From Rugalucina vietnamica (taxonomy: Eukaryota > Mollusca > Bivalvia > Lucinida > Lucinidae): DNA of 64,000 bases. Below, in pieces: positions 24,584 to 36,360 of this stretch. The DNA is taken from positions 1,612,001 to 1,676,000 of the forward strand of contig OZ024883.1 in the NCBI GenBank assembly GCA_964017185.1. Reading direction: 5' to 3'. The notes under the pieces were generated by a model that was not told the origin of the DNA, searched no databases, and was given only the letters and a program-made list of their open reading frames with translations. The number at the start of each line of letters is the position of its first letter. The stretch's first letter is position 1. Both the position numbers and the translations under genes were made by a program.

Positions 24584-24599
24584 ACACCTTTGAATCATA

Positions 24600-26860
24600 A
24601 ATTCCCTTGAGAATTGAATTTTACTCTTCGGCACCAAACCCCAGGGGTGGGACTGAAGGTCAAAATCTAGGACACATTTATATAATGTGATAGATTACGA
24701 GATAAATATTATGTACGTGGGATCATCAAAAAATACGTGGACTTTTCTGATAACTTATGATTATATGACTCGATTCCACTCAAACTTTCAATCCACATGG
24801 ACCCATGTAATATGCAGCAGTGTGCAAAATTTTATCACAATCCCTTCATCCGTTACAAAGTTATTGTGAAATGAAAACACCCACTTTCGCCACCATGGAG
24901 CACTCCGATGACGTCAGTGACGTCGACGCAAAAACACTGATTTTGAACCACAAAATGTGCTTTTTAGGGCTACTGATTTTTACAGTTTTACTGCTCAAAG
25001 TATGTTAAAAGATTATTTAACTATTGGGACATGGTTTAAATTACAAATCTATATAAATTTTTTAATGCATTGCCTTGATTTGAAAATAAATTTGGACTGG
25101 GCATAAGGATGCTGACTTTTAACATTATAATTTAGACGTTAGAACATTTTAAGTGACGGATAAGAATTTCGATATTTATTTGGGGTCCTATTTGTTCAAA
25201 CGTGCACAAAATGTTTCATTTGTAATACTTTATCGAAGGACCTTGAAGTTTTACCGGCAAATTACAAAATTAGGATTAGTTTCAAATGGGAATTGTACAA
25301 TATTGCCGGTTGATCTGTGTTGCATGCAATTCAGACATCACTTAAACATTTTGAAAAAAGCAAACATGTATGCCTAAGCAAAACAACGTAGGTGCACAAC
25401 CGGACCACCGTAATTTTTGAGCAAGCATAAATTGTTTTGTTATGGATTTATTAAGACATATGGCACGTTTGGCTGTGATCTGCAAAACCGTTTTGAAGAA
25501 AACGCAAAAGAAATGCGATACTGCAGTGCCAAACTTAACGTCATTTCTGACGTGCTCCGCCATGGGGAGGGTGGGGTAAGAAAAATCATCACCGACTGCT
25601 AATAAAACATTTTATATTAAACAAACTTTCAGAATCTAGTGGAGATATGCAAGTTTATTGCCAGCTGAAATTTGAATATGTTTGCCGTAATTGTTGTCAA
25701 GTTATGGGAAAAGTCCACGTAATTTTTGATGATCCCTCGTAGGTCTATATCTTGACAACCATGTGTCAGAAAGCACTAATACCATAGGTACCTCGTAAGG
25801 ATTGGACCCTAGGGACCATGCCTGGGGATGGGGGTGGGATATTTTTTTTCTTTGAGAATGACATTCTATTTTCATGATACCCCCGGCATTTATGCCGACG
25901 GGTATATAGTTTTCGCTTTTCCGTTTGTCCGTTCGTTCGTTCGTTAGTTCGTTAGTTCAGTAGAATTTGCGTCAAAGTTTTGGTTAAAGTTTCTCTAGTG
26001 GTGTATATCTCATGCAGTTATAGTCAGAAACCATTCATATTTGGACCATAGGTACCCTATAGGGTTTGCCTTATTTCCATGAGTTCGGACCCCAGGGTCC
26101 ATGCCCGGGGGTAGGGCTACAGATCAAAATCTAGGTCACCTTTAATTTGCGACAAAGTTTTGGTTAAAGTTTCTCTAGTGGTGTATATCTCAAGAACCAT
26201 TTATCAGAAATCATTCATATTTGGACTTTAGGTACCCTATAGAGTTAGCTTTGAGTCCAAGAGTTCGGACCCCATGGTCCATGCCTGGGGGTGGGGCTAG
26301 AGTTCAAAATCTAGGTCACCTTTAATTTGCGTCAAAGTTTTGGTTAAAGTTTCTCTAATGGTGTATATCTCATGAGCCAATTTTCAGAAATCATTCATAT
26401 TTGGACTTTAGGTACCCTATAAGGTTTGCTTTGTTTCCGTGAGTTCAGACCTGAGGGTCCATGCTCGGGGGGTGGGGCTAGAGTTCAAAATCTAGGTCAC
26501 CTTGAAAATGTGCTATTTACATAGTGTTTTTTTCTTCTCTAAGTTCATATATTAACAAAGACTCCTATTTGGATCATAGATACCCTTTAGGGTTGAATTA
26601 AATTCCATGGCACCAAACTCTAGGGGTGGGGCTGGAGGTCAAAATCTAGGACACGTTTATAAAATACAGAATATTTACCTAGATTAATATTCTGTAGGTC
26701 TATATCTTGACAACCATTTGTCAGAAAGCATTCATACTTACAACATAGGTACCACATAAGGGTTAGACCCAAGGGTCCATGCATGGGGGTGGGGGTGGGA
26801 TGGACCCAAGGGTCCATGCATGTGGTGGGGGTGGGACTTGAGGTCAAGGTCTGGGGCTTT
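24600..26860 (+). repeat. R5 tandem repeats ('ggtcaaaatctagg' family)
   Basis: Repeated blocks 'ccatgcctgggggtggggct', 'caaaatctaggtcacctt' and 'ttgcgtcaaagttttggtta'. Three well-kept units of about 180 bp lie at 25965-26510. Split by the TA-flanked transposon at 24716-25739. Contains 'ttcgttcgttcgttagttcg' at about 25930. Confidence 0.75.
24716..25739. mobile_element. 1.0-kb DNA transposon, TA-flanked
   Basis: Ends CGTGGGATCATCAAAAAATA and (reverse complement) CGAGGGATCATCAAAAATTA, continuing as tacgtggacttttc on both sides. Flanked by TA (24714-24715, 25740-25741). The host R5 sequence is restored on removal. Inner arms also pair ('ccaccatggagcac...gacgtcag' against 'ctgacgtgctccgccatgg'). 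No transposase frame. Confidence 0.75.
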
Positions 26861-26895
26861 TTTTTTTTTTTTTTTTTTAAGAATGACACTCTCTT

Positions 26896-27505
26896 TTCAG
26901 TCCAATCTAGGACTGAGGACCTGACCCATAATGTCCGTGGATTATGTCCTAGATTGAGTATACACGTCAGCTCTGTATACTGCTCTAAAATAGATCTGTC
27001 ATTCTAAAACACCACTCCCCCATGTATGTATGTAATGTGCTTTACAGTGCTTATTTCTAAAGTGTACTTGATAAGGGTACTGTCTTTCATTGGGATTTGA
27101 GGTTCAATGTCAGGGGTGAGCATGTGCAGGGTTGTATAGGTAGGGGGTAGAGAGGGGGCTTTGTGGCTACCAGTCGGGGGTATACGTGCCTCTCAAGGCA
27201 CTTTTTCTAGTTTCAATCTAGGACTGAGGACCTGACCCACAATGTCCGTGATTATGCCCTAGATTGAGTATACAAGTCAGCTCTGTATAATGCTCTAAAA
27301 TAGATCTGTCATTCTAAAACTACACTCCCCTATGTTTGTAAGCGCTATACAACGCTTATTTCTAATATGCTTGATAAGGGAACTGTCTTTCATTGGGAAT
27401 TTGAGGTTCAATGTCTGGAATGAGCATGTGCCGGGTTGTTGGGGTAGGGATGGGTACTTGGTGGCTTCTAGCCGGTGTATATGTGCCTCCCAAGGCATTT
27501 TTTCT
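26896..27505 (+). repeat. two tandem copies of a 305-bp unit
   Basis: Both start 'caatctaggactgaggacct' and end 'caaggca(c/t)tttttctag' (26896-27210, 27211-27505). Confidence 0.85.
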
Positions 27506-28009
27506 AGCTATTATACTGATAGATTTTTTCAAAGACATTAAATCTCAAAGCCAACATTTGCCTGTATGATCTCATTTTTTTCTGTTCACCCTGGGAGTTC
27601 CGAACTTAACAGTTTTATTTTCTATTTTTATTTTGTTTCAGGGTAGACAAAGAAAACAGGAGCCAGAGGTTAAATTCTCACCCTTAGAATACAAAAAGTA
27701 TTGGTTCAGTAAATTATATCACAAGACGAATGTCTGTTCACAACAACGATAAACACTATAGCTGTCACGTTTGGGAAACTCTCAACATTGATGCGTAATT
27801 ACATAGAGGGTATACTAATTCACATGTGGGATAAACCGACTGATTTAATTTCGACAGAAGACAAATCTTACTTCCTATTTGTACAATTAGACTGGAGTTA
27901 CATTTAATGTATTGCTATTTACTACGAGTAAACAGGTATTTGATTCGTCAAAAACAGCCAGTCGAATAGAAATATTTTGCATAATAATGCTTGTTGGCCA
28001 TTTAGATAG

Positions 28010-30345
28010 ACCACACAGCTGTGGAATATGTAGAAAACCATTCACGAAAAAAGCCGTCTTACAAACCATCTGCTTATTCACACTGGAGATAGACCATAAA
28101 GCTGTGAAACCTGTGAAAATCATTACACAAAAAGGAAATCTTAAAACGCATTTGTTTAGTCACTACAGGTAAACCATAGAGCTGCGGGGCATGTGGAAAA
28201 ATATTCACACGGAAAGGAAATCTTGAATGGCATATGAAAATTCACACTGGAGATAAACCACATAGCTGCGGAACATGTGGACAATCGTTCACACGGAAAA
28301 GCGATCTTTCAAACCATATGATTATGCACACTGGAGAAAGACCACAGAAATGCCATCTAAAATATATATTTTAATTCACACTGGAGATAAATCACATAGC
28401 TGCGGAACATGTGGAAAATAATTCACACATAAAAATCTTAAAAAGCATATGTTTATTCACACTGGAGATACACTTTATAATTGTGAAACATGTGGAAATC
28501 AAACACAAAGAAAAGCATTCTTGAAAGGCATATGAACATTCACACTGGAGATAAACCATATAGCTGCGGAACATGTGGAAAATCGTTCACACGGAAAAGC
28601 GAACTTACAAACCATAAGCGTATTCACACTGGACCACATAATTGTGAAACATGTGGGAAATCATTCACACAGAAAGCCCATCTTAAAACGCATATGTTAA
28701 TTCACACTGGAGATAAACCATATAGCTGCGGGACATGTGGAAAATTATTCACACAGAAATTCCATCTTAAAAGGCATATGAAAATTCACACTGGAGATAA
28801 ACCACATAATTGTGACTCTTGTGGGACATCATTTACAAGAAAAAGCTATCTTACACCCCATATGATTATTCACACTGGAGAAAGACCACATAGCTGCGAA
28901 ATATGTGGAAAATCTTTCACACAGAGAGAGCAACTTAAAAGACATATTTTAATTCATACTGGAGATAAACCACATAGTTGTGAAACATGCGGGGAATTAT
29001 TCACACAAAAAGGCCATCTTAAAAGGCATATGTTAATACACACTGGAGATAAAGCACATAATTGTGAAACATGTGGGAAATCATTTACACAGAAAAGTGA
29101 TCTTAAAAGGCACATGTTTATTCACACTGGAGATAAACCATATGAGTGTGGTGTATGTGGAAAAGCGTTTACTCAACATAACAGACTTACAACCCATATG
29201 CTTATTCACACAGGAGATAAACCACAAAATTGTGAAATATGTGGAAAATCATTCACAATTAAATCTTATCTAACTAATCATATGCTTATTCACACTGGAT
29301 ATAAACCGCATAGCTGTGACGCATGTGGAAAATCATTCACACATAAAGGAAATCTTAAAACGCATATGTTATTTCACACTGGAGATAAACGACATTGCTG
29401 TGACGCATGTGGAAAATTATTCACACTAAAAGCCGATCTTAAAATGCATATGCTAATTCACACTGGAGATAAACCACATAGCTGTGAAACATGTGGGAAA
29501 TCATTCACTCGAAAAAGCGACCTTACAACCCATATGCTTATTCACTCTGGAGATAGTCCACATAGCTGTGAAACATGCGGGGATTCATTCACATGGCAAA
29601 GCGATCTTAAAAGGCATATTTTAATTCACACTGGAGATAAACCACATTAGTGTGATACTTGTCTAAGTAATCATACTTAATCACACTGGAGATTAACCTT
29701 ACAATTGTGATTTTTTGTAGAAAATCATTTTTACAAAAAAGCATTCTTAATACGCGTATGTAGAAACACATCGGAGATAAACCACGTGAGTGTGGTACTT
29801 GTGGGAAAACAATTACTCTTCATGACAGTCAAACAACGTATATGCTCATTCGCACCGGGGAAAAGTCACACAGATGTTATGTTTGTGGAAAATGGTTCCA
29901 TCAGAAACAACCTCTAAAAGCAAATAAGCTTATTCACACTGGAGATGAAGAAATAAGTTGTGGAACTTGTGCACAAACATCTGTTCATAAATCCAATCTT
30001 AAAAGACATATGCTTATTTACACTGGGAAAAAGACACTCACATGTCATGTTTGTGGAAACTCATTTAGTCAGAAACATAGTAAAAAAAACATATGCTAAT
30101 TCACACTGGAGATAAATAACACAGTTGTGAACTTGGCGGAAAATCATCTGCACAGAAAAATAATTGAACAAAACATTTGCGCAATCATACCGAAAATCAA
30201 CCACACCACTGGGAGTTTTGTGGTTAATCATTTGAAAGCAAACGTTATATTACAGAGCATATGCGAATTCACATTGGAGATATACAAAGTTATGAAACGT
30301 GCATATAATTATGTACACAGAAAAAAACAGTCTTACGATGCATAT
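28010..30345 (+). other. C2H2 zinc-finger array, whole extent (intact centre, decayed flanks)
   Basis: About 28 repeats of 84 bp (28 residues: C-x2-C-x12-H-x3-H plus linker). Fingers before 28490 (for example HSCGTCGQSFTRKSDLSNH at about 28261) and after 29650 (for example HRCYVCGKWFHQKQPL at about 29868) are interrupted by stops, frame changes and lost zinc ligands. An AG at 27641 with a good pyrimidine tract opens a short frame (RQRKQEPEVKFSPLEYKKYW) that could be an upstream exon, unproven. Confidence 0.8.
28490..29650 (+). CDS. C2H2 zinc-finger protein, 13 intact fingers
   Basis: Encodes 386 residues. After a half finger (residues 1-18, zinc cysteines out of frame) there are 13 C2H2 fingers, each with C-x2-C and H-x3-H, from YSCGTCGKSFTRKSEL to HSCETCGDSFTWQSDL. 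The linker is mostly HTGDKP instead of TGEKP. The linker before finger 2 is shortened (HTGPHNC). Such arrays bind DNA in the nucleus; the target is unknown. The Met at 28493-28495 region is only the first Met of the open stretch and lies within a broken finger, so the true start is probably upstream in another exon, or the locus is a partly decayed gene. The stop after HTGDKPH lies in a linker, with more fingers beyond. Confidence 0.75.
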   Translation: MWKSNTKKSILERHMNIHTGDKPYSCGTCGKSFTRKSELTNHKRIHTGPHNCETCGKSFTQKAHLKTHMLIHTGDKPYSCGTCGKLFTQKFHLKRHMKIHTGDKPHNCDSCGTSFTRKSYLTPHMIIHTGERPHSCEICGKSFTQREQLKRHILIHTGDKPHSCETCGELFTQKGHLKRHMLIHTGDKAHNCETCGKSFTQKSDLKRHMFIHTGDKPYECGVCGKAFTQHNRLTTHMLIHTGDKPQNCEICGKSFTIKSYLTNHMLIHTGYKPHSCDACGKSFTHKGNLKTHMLFHTGDKRHCCDACGKLFTLKADLKMHMLIHTGDKPHSCETCGKSFTRKSDLTTHMLIHSGDSPHSCETCGDSFTWQSDLKRHILIHTGDKPH

Positions 30346-30360
30346 GCTTATACACGATGA

Positions 30361-31111
30361 AGATAAGTTATGTATGTTATAACATGGTACGGTAGTAGAT
30401 TAGCCAAGATTATGAAATGATATAAAGTCATTGTACATGTTTTCATATATAAATTGGTAAAGTAAGAATAGAGGGATCAGGAATCGATGCAATTAAATTT
30501 TAAATCCCATCATAGACACCAGGTCTGAATCTCAGTATGAATCTAAATAGTTTACTGTTGACTCGTCAAATGTCATTATTTCACCAGGGGTTCAGATGGT
30601 GAGAAATTAGTACCTAGTTCGCACGAGTAAGCCGACAACCTAAAGCTACATCTCACGGTATACGGAAAAAGGGTAATGACAAATGTAAACAGTGCGCTGC
30701 AATGAAACTGAACACTTCCCGTTATGATTTAGCGGTTAAACTTACGATTCACGGTCGACATTTAATGCTTTCTTATCTTAGTTCCCTTCCCATTGCTGTA
30801 TTACGTTCCTTGGACACAGAGGCTAATAAATTTTACGATAGAAATCATCAAATGTACGATGCTGCTCTGCTTACAAGATGTTATACTCAACATGCTCTTA
30901 GTCCATTTACCGATTCTGAATCTTATCATATATTACTAATAGGCATTTTATCAAAATTCCTTTCATTAATAAAGGAATTGACTTTATTGCTTTACCAACT
31001 ATATTCCAGGATAAATCGGTGACTCACTCTCTATACTTTCGTACTTCCAAAATTCAGAACATCCTTTTATTTGTTACAAACATAACAAACCAATCAGAAT
31101 TATTATTTTTA
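30361..31111. other. no supported gene
   Basis: Contains a 106-residue open frame (30702-31022) with no recognisable domain, signal peptide or splice support. Left unassigned. Confidence 0.35.
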
Positions 31112-32106
31112 CAGCTCCGTTTCAAAAGTTTAGTACATACCGATTTGTTTCAAAAGTAATGGCATAGCAGTATCCGTACTTGAAGCTTGGCCAAATTTTA
31201 TTGGGTGTTTGTAGATTCGAACGGATTTCGCTAAGTCAATCCTAATACATATAATTGTTCACTGATTGTAACAATTTAGATTTCGATCGATTTATAAATA
31301 GATAATTACACATAAAATATGATAAACGAAATAACATAACTTCTGTGACACAAATATCAATTTTATCATTGATTTCTCACATTACATGAAAGTTTGAACT
31401 AAACGTTTTTTATTCCAATAAAATGACAGAGCGTCCAGGAGACTACATCTTACATAATATTTGGTCTACACTATGTACAGTCTTGGTTATCGAAGCTTGA
31501 AATCTTGCATCCTACTAGACTGCCTTACCTTGTTTGGACTGTCGTTTTGCCATTTTGTTTCCCAGAACCTTTTCGATCGGCTTTCTTTGGATCAAATACT
31601 TATATTCTACTGTTTGATCAGTGTTATTTGTAAAAATAAACGGTTGTATGTGTAAATATGTATCAAACGCTGACTGATTGTATAATTTAGTGTACCATGG
31701 CTATTTGTGTGCAATAATTCAAGCTTCAATAAACTTGAATATACATAGGGTAGACCAAATATTATGTTAGGTGTAGTATGCCGGGCGAAATGCCAATTTA
31801 ACAATATAATCTGTTTTTGGTTTAAACTTTCTTGAAGTGTTTGAAATGAATGCTAAATTTGATATTTGTATCCTTAAAGTTATGATATTTTGGTTGTTAT
31901 TTTAATGTGTTACTATTGATAAATCAATCAATTAAAATCTAAAATGTTACAATCAGTGAATAGTGTATTGTATTAATTTTGACATAACGAAATCCGTTCA
32001 AATCTGCAAACACCCAATGACATTTGACAAAGCTACAAGTACTGGTACTGCTATGCCATTACTTATGAAACAAAGCGGCATGTACTAAACTTTTGAAGCG
32101 GAGCTG
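31112..32106. mobile_element. 1.0-kb DNA transposon with about 160-bp inverted repeats
   Basis: Long terminal inverted repeats (31112-31275 and 31945-32106) starting CAGCTCCG(T/C)TTCAAAAGTT. Flanked by TA (31110-31111, 32107-32108). The TIR style and TA target fit Tc1/mariner. The interior (about 670 bp) has no transposase. Confidence 0.8.
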
Positions 32107-32265
32107 TATTTCAATAAATTTGTTTCTGATCTTGATATTCATGTTTATACTCCTAAGTCTTGAGATTGTAAAGATTCAAACTATCGTTATCAACCCGCTT
32201 GACATATAATAACTGGAAAATTAAAATTAATTTCGTATGTAGAATTCGCAAATTCAAAAATTCGG

Positions 32266-32754
32266 GCAGCTTACTCAATCTGTGAGTCCTGGTTTTTGAA
32301 TTATCAGGATGTTTATCATGATTTATTTGTTTGATCTTGATGATTCGTTGACTAGTTAGAGATCCACCACGAAGACCGAAGAAGTAACTAAATGTTATGA
32401 ACCACTGCAGAAACTGAGGGCGAGGTTATGGCCATGTAAAACCGGTTTAAGCCTGCAAGTAACTTTGTGTTACTGATCGTTCCAAGGCGATACTTTTGTG
32501 GTGGTTCTATTTGTTTTATGTCTTGGTGTTTAATATGTTTGTGTTGTTGGCGCCTTCAGTATGTTTTCTTTTTGATTTAAGTTTAGGTAACTGAGTGGCC
32601 ACCTATTGGGGAAAATAGTTGCTCATTCGGCTTACGATATGATTCATGGTATAAGTACCTGATTGTTAGTTTGGTTTTTTCCCACCTCGGTTTTTGGAGT
32701 GGGAATCTTTTTCTGATTGCGCTTTTTCCTGATCTTTGCCTACTTGTACCTTTC
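32266..32754 (+). repeat. R3 family copy
   Basis: From 'gcagcttactcaatctgtga' to the shared end 'gcctacttgtacctttc'. The Penelope-like relic begins right after it. Confidence 0.8.
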
Positions 32755-32759
32755 TATAG

Positions 32760-33770
32760 GTCCGAAATATAGATTTCCTTGCTGCATTTGTTTCGACAAA
32801 TGTAGCTAGGAGATTGCTTGTGCATTGAACGATTGCGGGAATCAATGGAGTTTTATACTTATCGTTTACCTCCTACACTCAAATCGTCCTTTAGGCATTT
32901 GAAGCAGGGTATCCAAGAATTTCATTGAAAGTATGTCTTGGTTCCAGCAGACAAGGCCGCAAACAATGTAGTCGTTGTTGGTAGAATTCACTACATTAAC
33001 ACCTTAAAACAGTAACTTATTGGTACCAGGGCTTATAAGGTGACTCCTAGTGTCGAAATATCTGTAGTCAATGCTCATTTAAATTATTTACCTGTTAAGT
33101 TTTCTGTTTGTGTCAATGAACTCCAAGACAAAATTCCAAGAATGTATCGGTTACCTAAGCTTCACAAGACCGTATAAGGCTAGATTTATTGCAAAGTCTA
33201 GTTCTTGTACTATCACTGAATAAAAACAAAAATAAAAACCTTTAAGAGCAGCGCACATATTAATGAGAAAGCGGGTGGGCCATACCGCGGTTTCGGCTAC
33301 ATAAGCCTCTTCAGTGACCAAGTGAGGAACCAAAGGGAATGATAGTAATTTTGCCACTTTCAACAGGATAGTCGATACAAAGACTAGTATAATCCATATG
33401 GGACCAAATATATCAAACGTTGGTTGGAAAATAAATCTAACCCAAAGATATTTTTCTCATTTCTCAAAATACCCCCGCTGATGTGTTATACAGACACATT
33501 GTTGGAATTCCGATGGGTACAAATTGCGCCCCTCTCATAGCTTATTTATTTTTATACTGCTACGAATTCTCTTAACCATGACAATCAAGATGTTACAATC
33601 AAGATGATGTTATCGAGGCCTTGAATTCGACTCGATGACCATTTGAACATTGACAATCCTTATTTTGAAGGCATTGTCAATCATATTTATCCATCTGAAC
33701 TACAGTTGAATAAAGCCAACACAACAGATACCGAAGCCCCCTTTATTATTTTCTTAGTCTGCAATTCTCT
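32760..33770 (+). mobile_element. Penelope-like retroelement relic (reverse transcriptase)
   Basis: Pieces of a Penelope-like reverse transcriptase in several frames: VLVPADKAANNVVVV (about 32935), RMYRLPKLHKT (33139) and KARFIAKSSSCTITE, then after an R6 insertion GIPMGTNCAPLIAYLF (about 33504) and YFEGIVNHIYPSELQLNKA. No frame longer than about 70 residues remains and no endonuclease is visible. Assigned on motif wording from memory of the family. Confidence 0.7.
33223..33363 (-). repeat. R6 fragment inserted in the Penelope-like relic
   Basis: Reverse copy of the sequence at 6196-6275 ('aagaggcttatgtagccgaa' read on the minus strand), ending on that strand in an AT-rich tail. It separates two reverse-transcriptase pieces. 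Confidence 0.5.
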
Positions 33771-33803
33771 ATGACGTAGCCGTAATAAATGATTGAAATT
33801 CAC

Positions 33804-34087
33804 ATTACGAAAACTTGCCCATGCAATATACAGAGATTTTTAAAGTTGTAAAAAATGAAAATTTTCGGTGGAAAAATTTTGATATTTTTCTTTTTTTTTT
33901 TTTTTGCTCAAAACATAGATTGTGGGTACTCGTTAGAACCGCCTGGCCGAAGCAGTTCTAACGAGTACCCTTAATCTATGTTTTGGAGCAAAAATAAGAA
34001 AAATAGGTATACCCCTGCATACCCCAGTTTTACTGTATAAAAGTGGGGTTCAAGGGGGTATACATTGCACGAATATGTTTGCCTGAT
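33804..34087 (-). mobile_element. MITE-2 copy
   Basis: attacgaaaacttgcccatg ... acgaatatgtttgcctga. The core palindrome is present, with a T-run inserted at about 33891. Confidence 0.85.
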
Positions 34088-35114
34088 GGATTTTAGCTTT
34101 CACTTGATGATGAAAAACATTCCATCATCCAGTGAAAGGTAAAATCTGAATTTCAATACTTATATTTACATTCAAATATGAGATTTTTAATTACACACCT
34201 CATCGCTCAGTTTCATGTTATTTGACTTTAAATCCGACTTAATATAATTTTGGAACAACCAAAACGTCAAATTTTCGCGCTTAACGACATGGCGATATGC
34301 GGCAGAGTACACAAACAGCGGCACTGGGTGGATTTGACATCGCCCCGCCCATAGGCGTGGCATCTAGATCACGTGACTTAATGTTTTTTTTTTTTTTTTT
34401 TTTTTTTTTTCATTGGAAAATGAAGAGCATTCAAAAAGATACTTCCATCTAGGGCGATTGCAATAAAAATGTAAATATAGGCAATTGACCGATAGCCGTA
34501 AAATTCTCGCCTCCCATATACCTCGTATACCTTGTTAACCGGGTGTGGTATTAACTTCTTCAAATCAAGTTTGAAAATGGTATATAGCATTTAAAATCTG
34601 GTTGAAGACTGTAACGGCAAATTCAGATATAATTTCATATTAAAGGGGGCGGATATTACACAAAACTTGAAATGTCCGTCCCCCAATATAGTAATAAATG
34701 TTTTTTAAGAGCAAAAGCCAATCTATCTTATATATTTTAGTTTATTTTCAAGTGTATACATCATTCCTACATATCCCTGAGCTTATACATGTATATATTC
34801 ATGGGACATGCAAAATTTGCACAAACATTTATGTGATGTTGTTTTCAAATGTAATGTCCTTCCCCTATAAATGCCTATATTTTAACCCCCAATACACAAA
34901 TAGATAAATATTTCTTTCTCTTTGGATTATTTATTCAGCGCTATTTCCCTTAGACGGAATATTTCCATCGGTATTCCGTTACACCTCTCCCATGTCAGGG
35001 AAGTAGCACGAGGTACCGAAGTGGAGCGGAATGACAGTTAGCCAGCTGATCTTTATTTCGATAGAAAGAAGCAAATATCTATAATTTGTTTATTTATTTT
35101 ATGTCTTCATGCTA
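34088..35114. other. no gene seen; poly-T tract
   Basis: T-run of about 28 at 34384-34411. Otherwise no coding or repeat assignment. Confidence 0.4.
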
Positions 35115-35157
35115 ACCCATTAGGGTAGTGGTAGAGCGATGGACTCCGAAGCGAGAA
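35115..35157 (+). repeat. SINE/tRNA head fragment
   Basis: 'agggtagtggtagagcgatg' resembles an A-box region. It stops at the MITE-1 boundary. Confidence 0.35.
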
Positions 35158-35366
35158 GAGCCTGTGCGTGAGAAAACCACTAATTTGGGTTTCCGACCAG
35201 GTCTGGCACAAACCAGCCTGTACACTCACAGAAGCAGGCCAAAAGCTAGAAATTTCGGATTGTGCAGCGAAAACAAAGGCGCTGATCAGCTTCGCGGTTA
35301 CCGCGAAGCTGATCTGCGCCTTTGTTTTCGCCCAATCATGTTGTTTGTTTTCTTATGCAGAGGCTC
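35158..35366 (-). mobile_element. MITE-1 copy
   Basis: gagcctgtgcgtgagaaaac ... cttatgcagaggctc. The palindrome centre cttcgcggttaccgcgaag lies near the right end, so the element is in reverse orientation. Confidence 0.85.
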
Positions 35367-35575
35367 TTATAGCAAAACATGTAGAAGATGAAACATCAAA
35401 TTTGACATATGACAAAACTTTATTAAAGCTTTCTTCTAGCCTCGTATTCATAACTTACTATACAAAATTTCATTCACCTTCAACTTCCAAATGATATATA
35501 AAATATTGTCATAAGGACTCACAAACACAGTGAAAGATTCATTTGAATACGGTTATCGCCTAATCGTTTTACTGT

Positions 35576-35738
35576 AAAGGTAAAAGTAGGCAATCAGGAA
35601 ATGTTGCAGTCATTAAGAAAAAATTCCCACTCCAAAACCGAGGTGGGAAAAATAAATTAACATTCAGGTACTTGTGCTAAGAAAACATATCGTAAGCCAA
35701 TTGGGAAGTTCTTTTCCCAACAGTCGGTCACTCAGTTA

Positions 35739-35784
<46 letters not shown>

Positions 35785-35910
35785 CTAAGATATGAAACAC
35801 TAAGTTATGAAAACATACACAAGGTGTAAACTGTGCAAATATTTAACACCAAAACATATTTTACAATAAGAACCACCACAGAAGTATCGCATTGGAACGC
35901 TTAGTATACA
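35576..35910 (-). repeat. R3 family copy with 41-bp A-run
   Basis: Reverse R3 starting aaaggtaaaagtaggcaatc. An uninterrupted A-run (35740-35780) sits inside the 'cactcagttac' block. Confidence 0.75.
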
Positions 35911-35949
35911 GCTGTGAAACATGTATAAACATAACCTAACACAACATAT

Positions 35950-36184
35950 GAGCCAGTGCATGAGAAAACCAACAATCTGCATAGGCGAAAACAAAGGCGC
36001 AGATCAGCTTCGCAGTAACTGCGAAGCTGATCAGCGCCTTTGTTTTCGCTACACGGATAGTACAATCCCTCTTCTTCTTAAATCCGAACTTTCAAGCTTC
36101 TAGCCTGCTTCTGTGACTGTACAGCCTGATTTGTATCGGACCTGGTCAGAACCCCAAATTGTTGGTTTTCTCATGCACAGGCTC
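35950..36184 (+). mobile_element. MITE-1 copy
   Basis: gagccagtgcatgagaaaac ... ctcatgcacaggctc, flanked by ATAT on both sides (35946-35949, 36185-36188). The palindrome centre is the variant cttcgcagtaactgcgaag. Confidence 0.88.
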
Positions 36185-36267
36185 ATATGCTAATTCTTGC
36201 CGGAGTTAAACCACACATCTCTGGAACGTGTGGAAAATCATTTATCGAGGAGGCCGATCTGCGAACC

Positions 36268-36360
36268 TGATTTCGCTACTCGGATAGTAGAAATCCTCTT
36301 CTACTTAAATTTCAAGATTTTAGCTTCCTTCTGTGACCGTACAGGCCAAGGATCTCGGAA
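36268..36360 (+). mobile_element. MITE-1 fragment
   Basis: 'ttcgctactcggatagtag' to 'gtgaccgtacaggcc', the non-palindromic half only. Confidence 0.6.

Noticed and set aside
28490-28560. First ATG of the zinc-finger frame as the gene start
   Set aside because: It lies inside a finger whose cysteine pair is out of frame, so it is only where the open stretch begins.
30702-31022. 106-residue open frame as a gene
   Set aside because: No domain, signal peptide, splice context or repeat identity. Length is attainable by chance in AT-rich DNA.
35168-35494. 108-residue open frame and similar GENKGADQLR-type frames elsewhere
   Set aside because: These are translations of the MITE-1 palindrome and recur wherever that MITE occurs.
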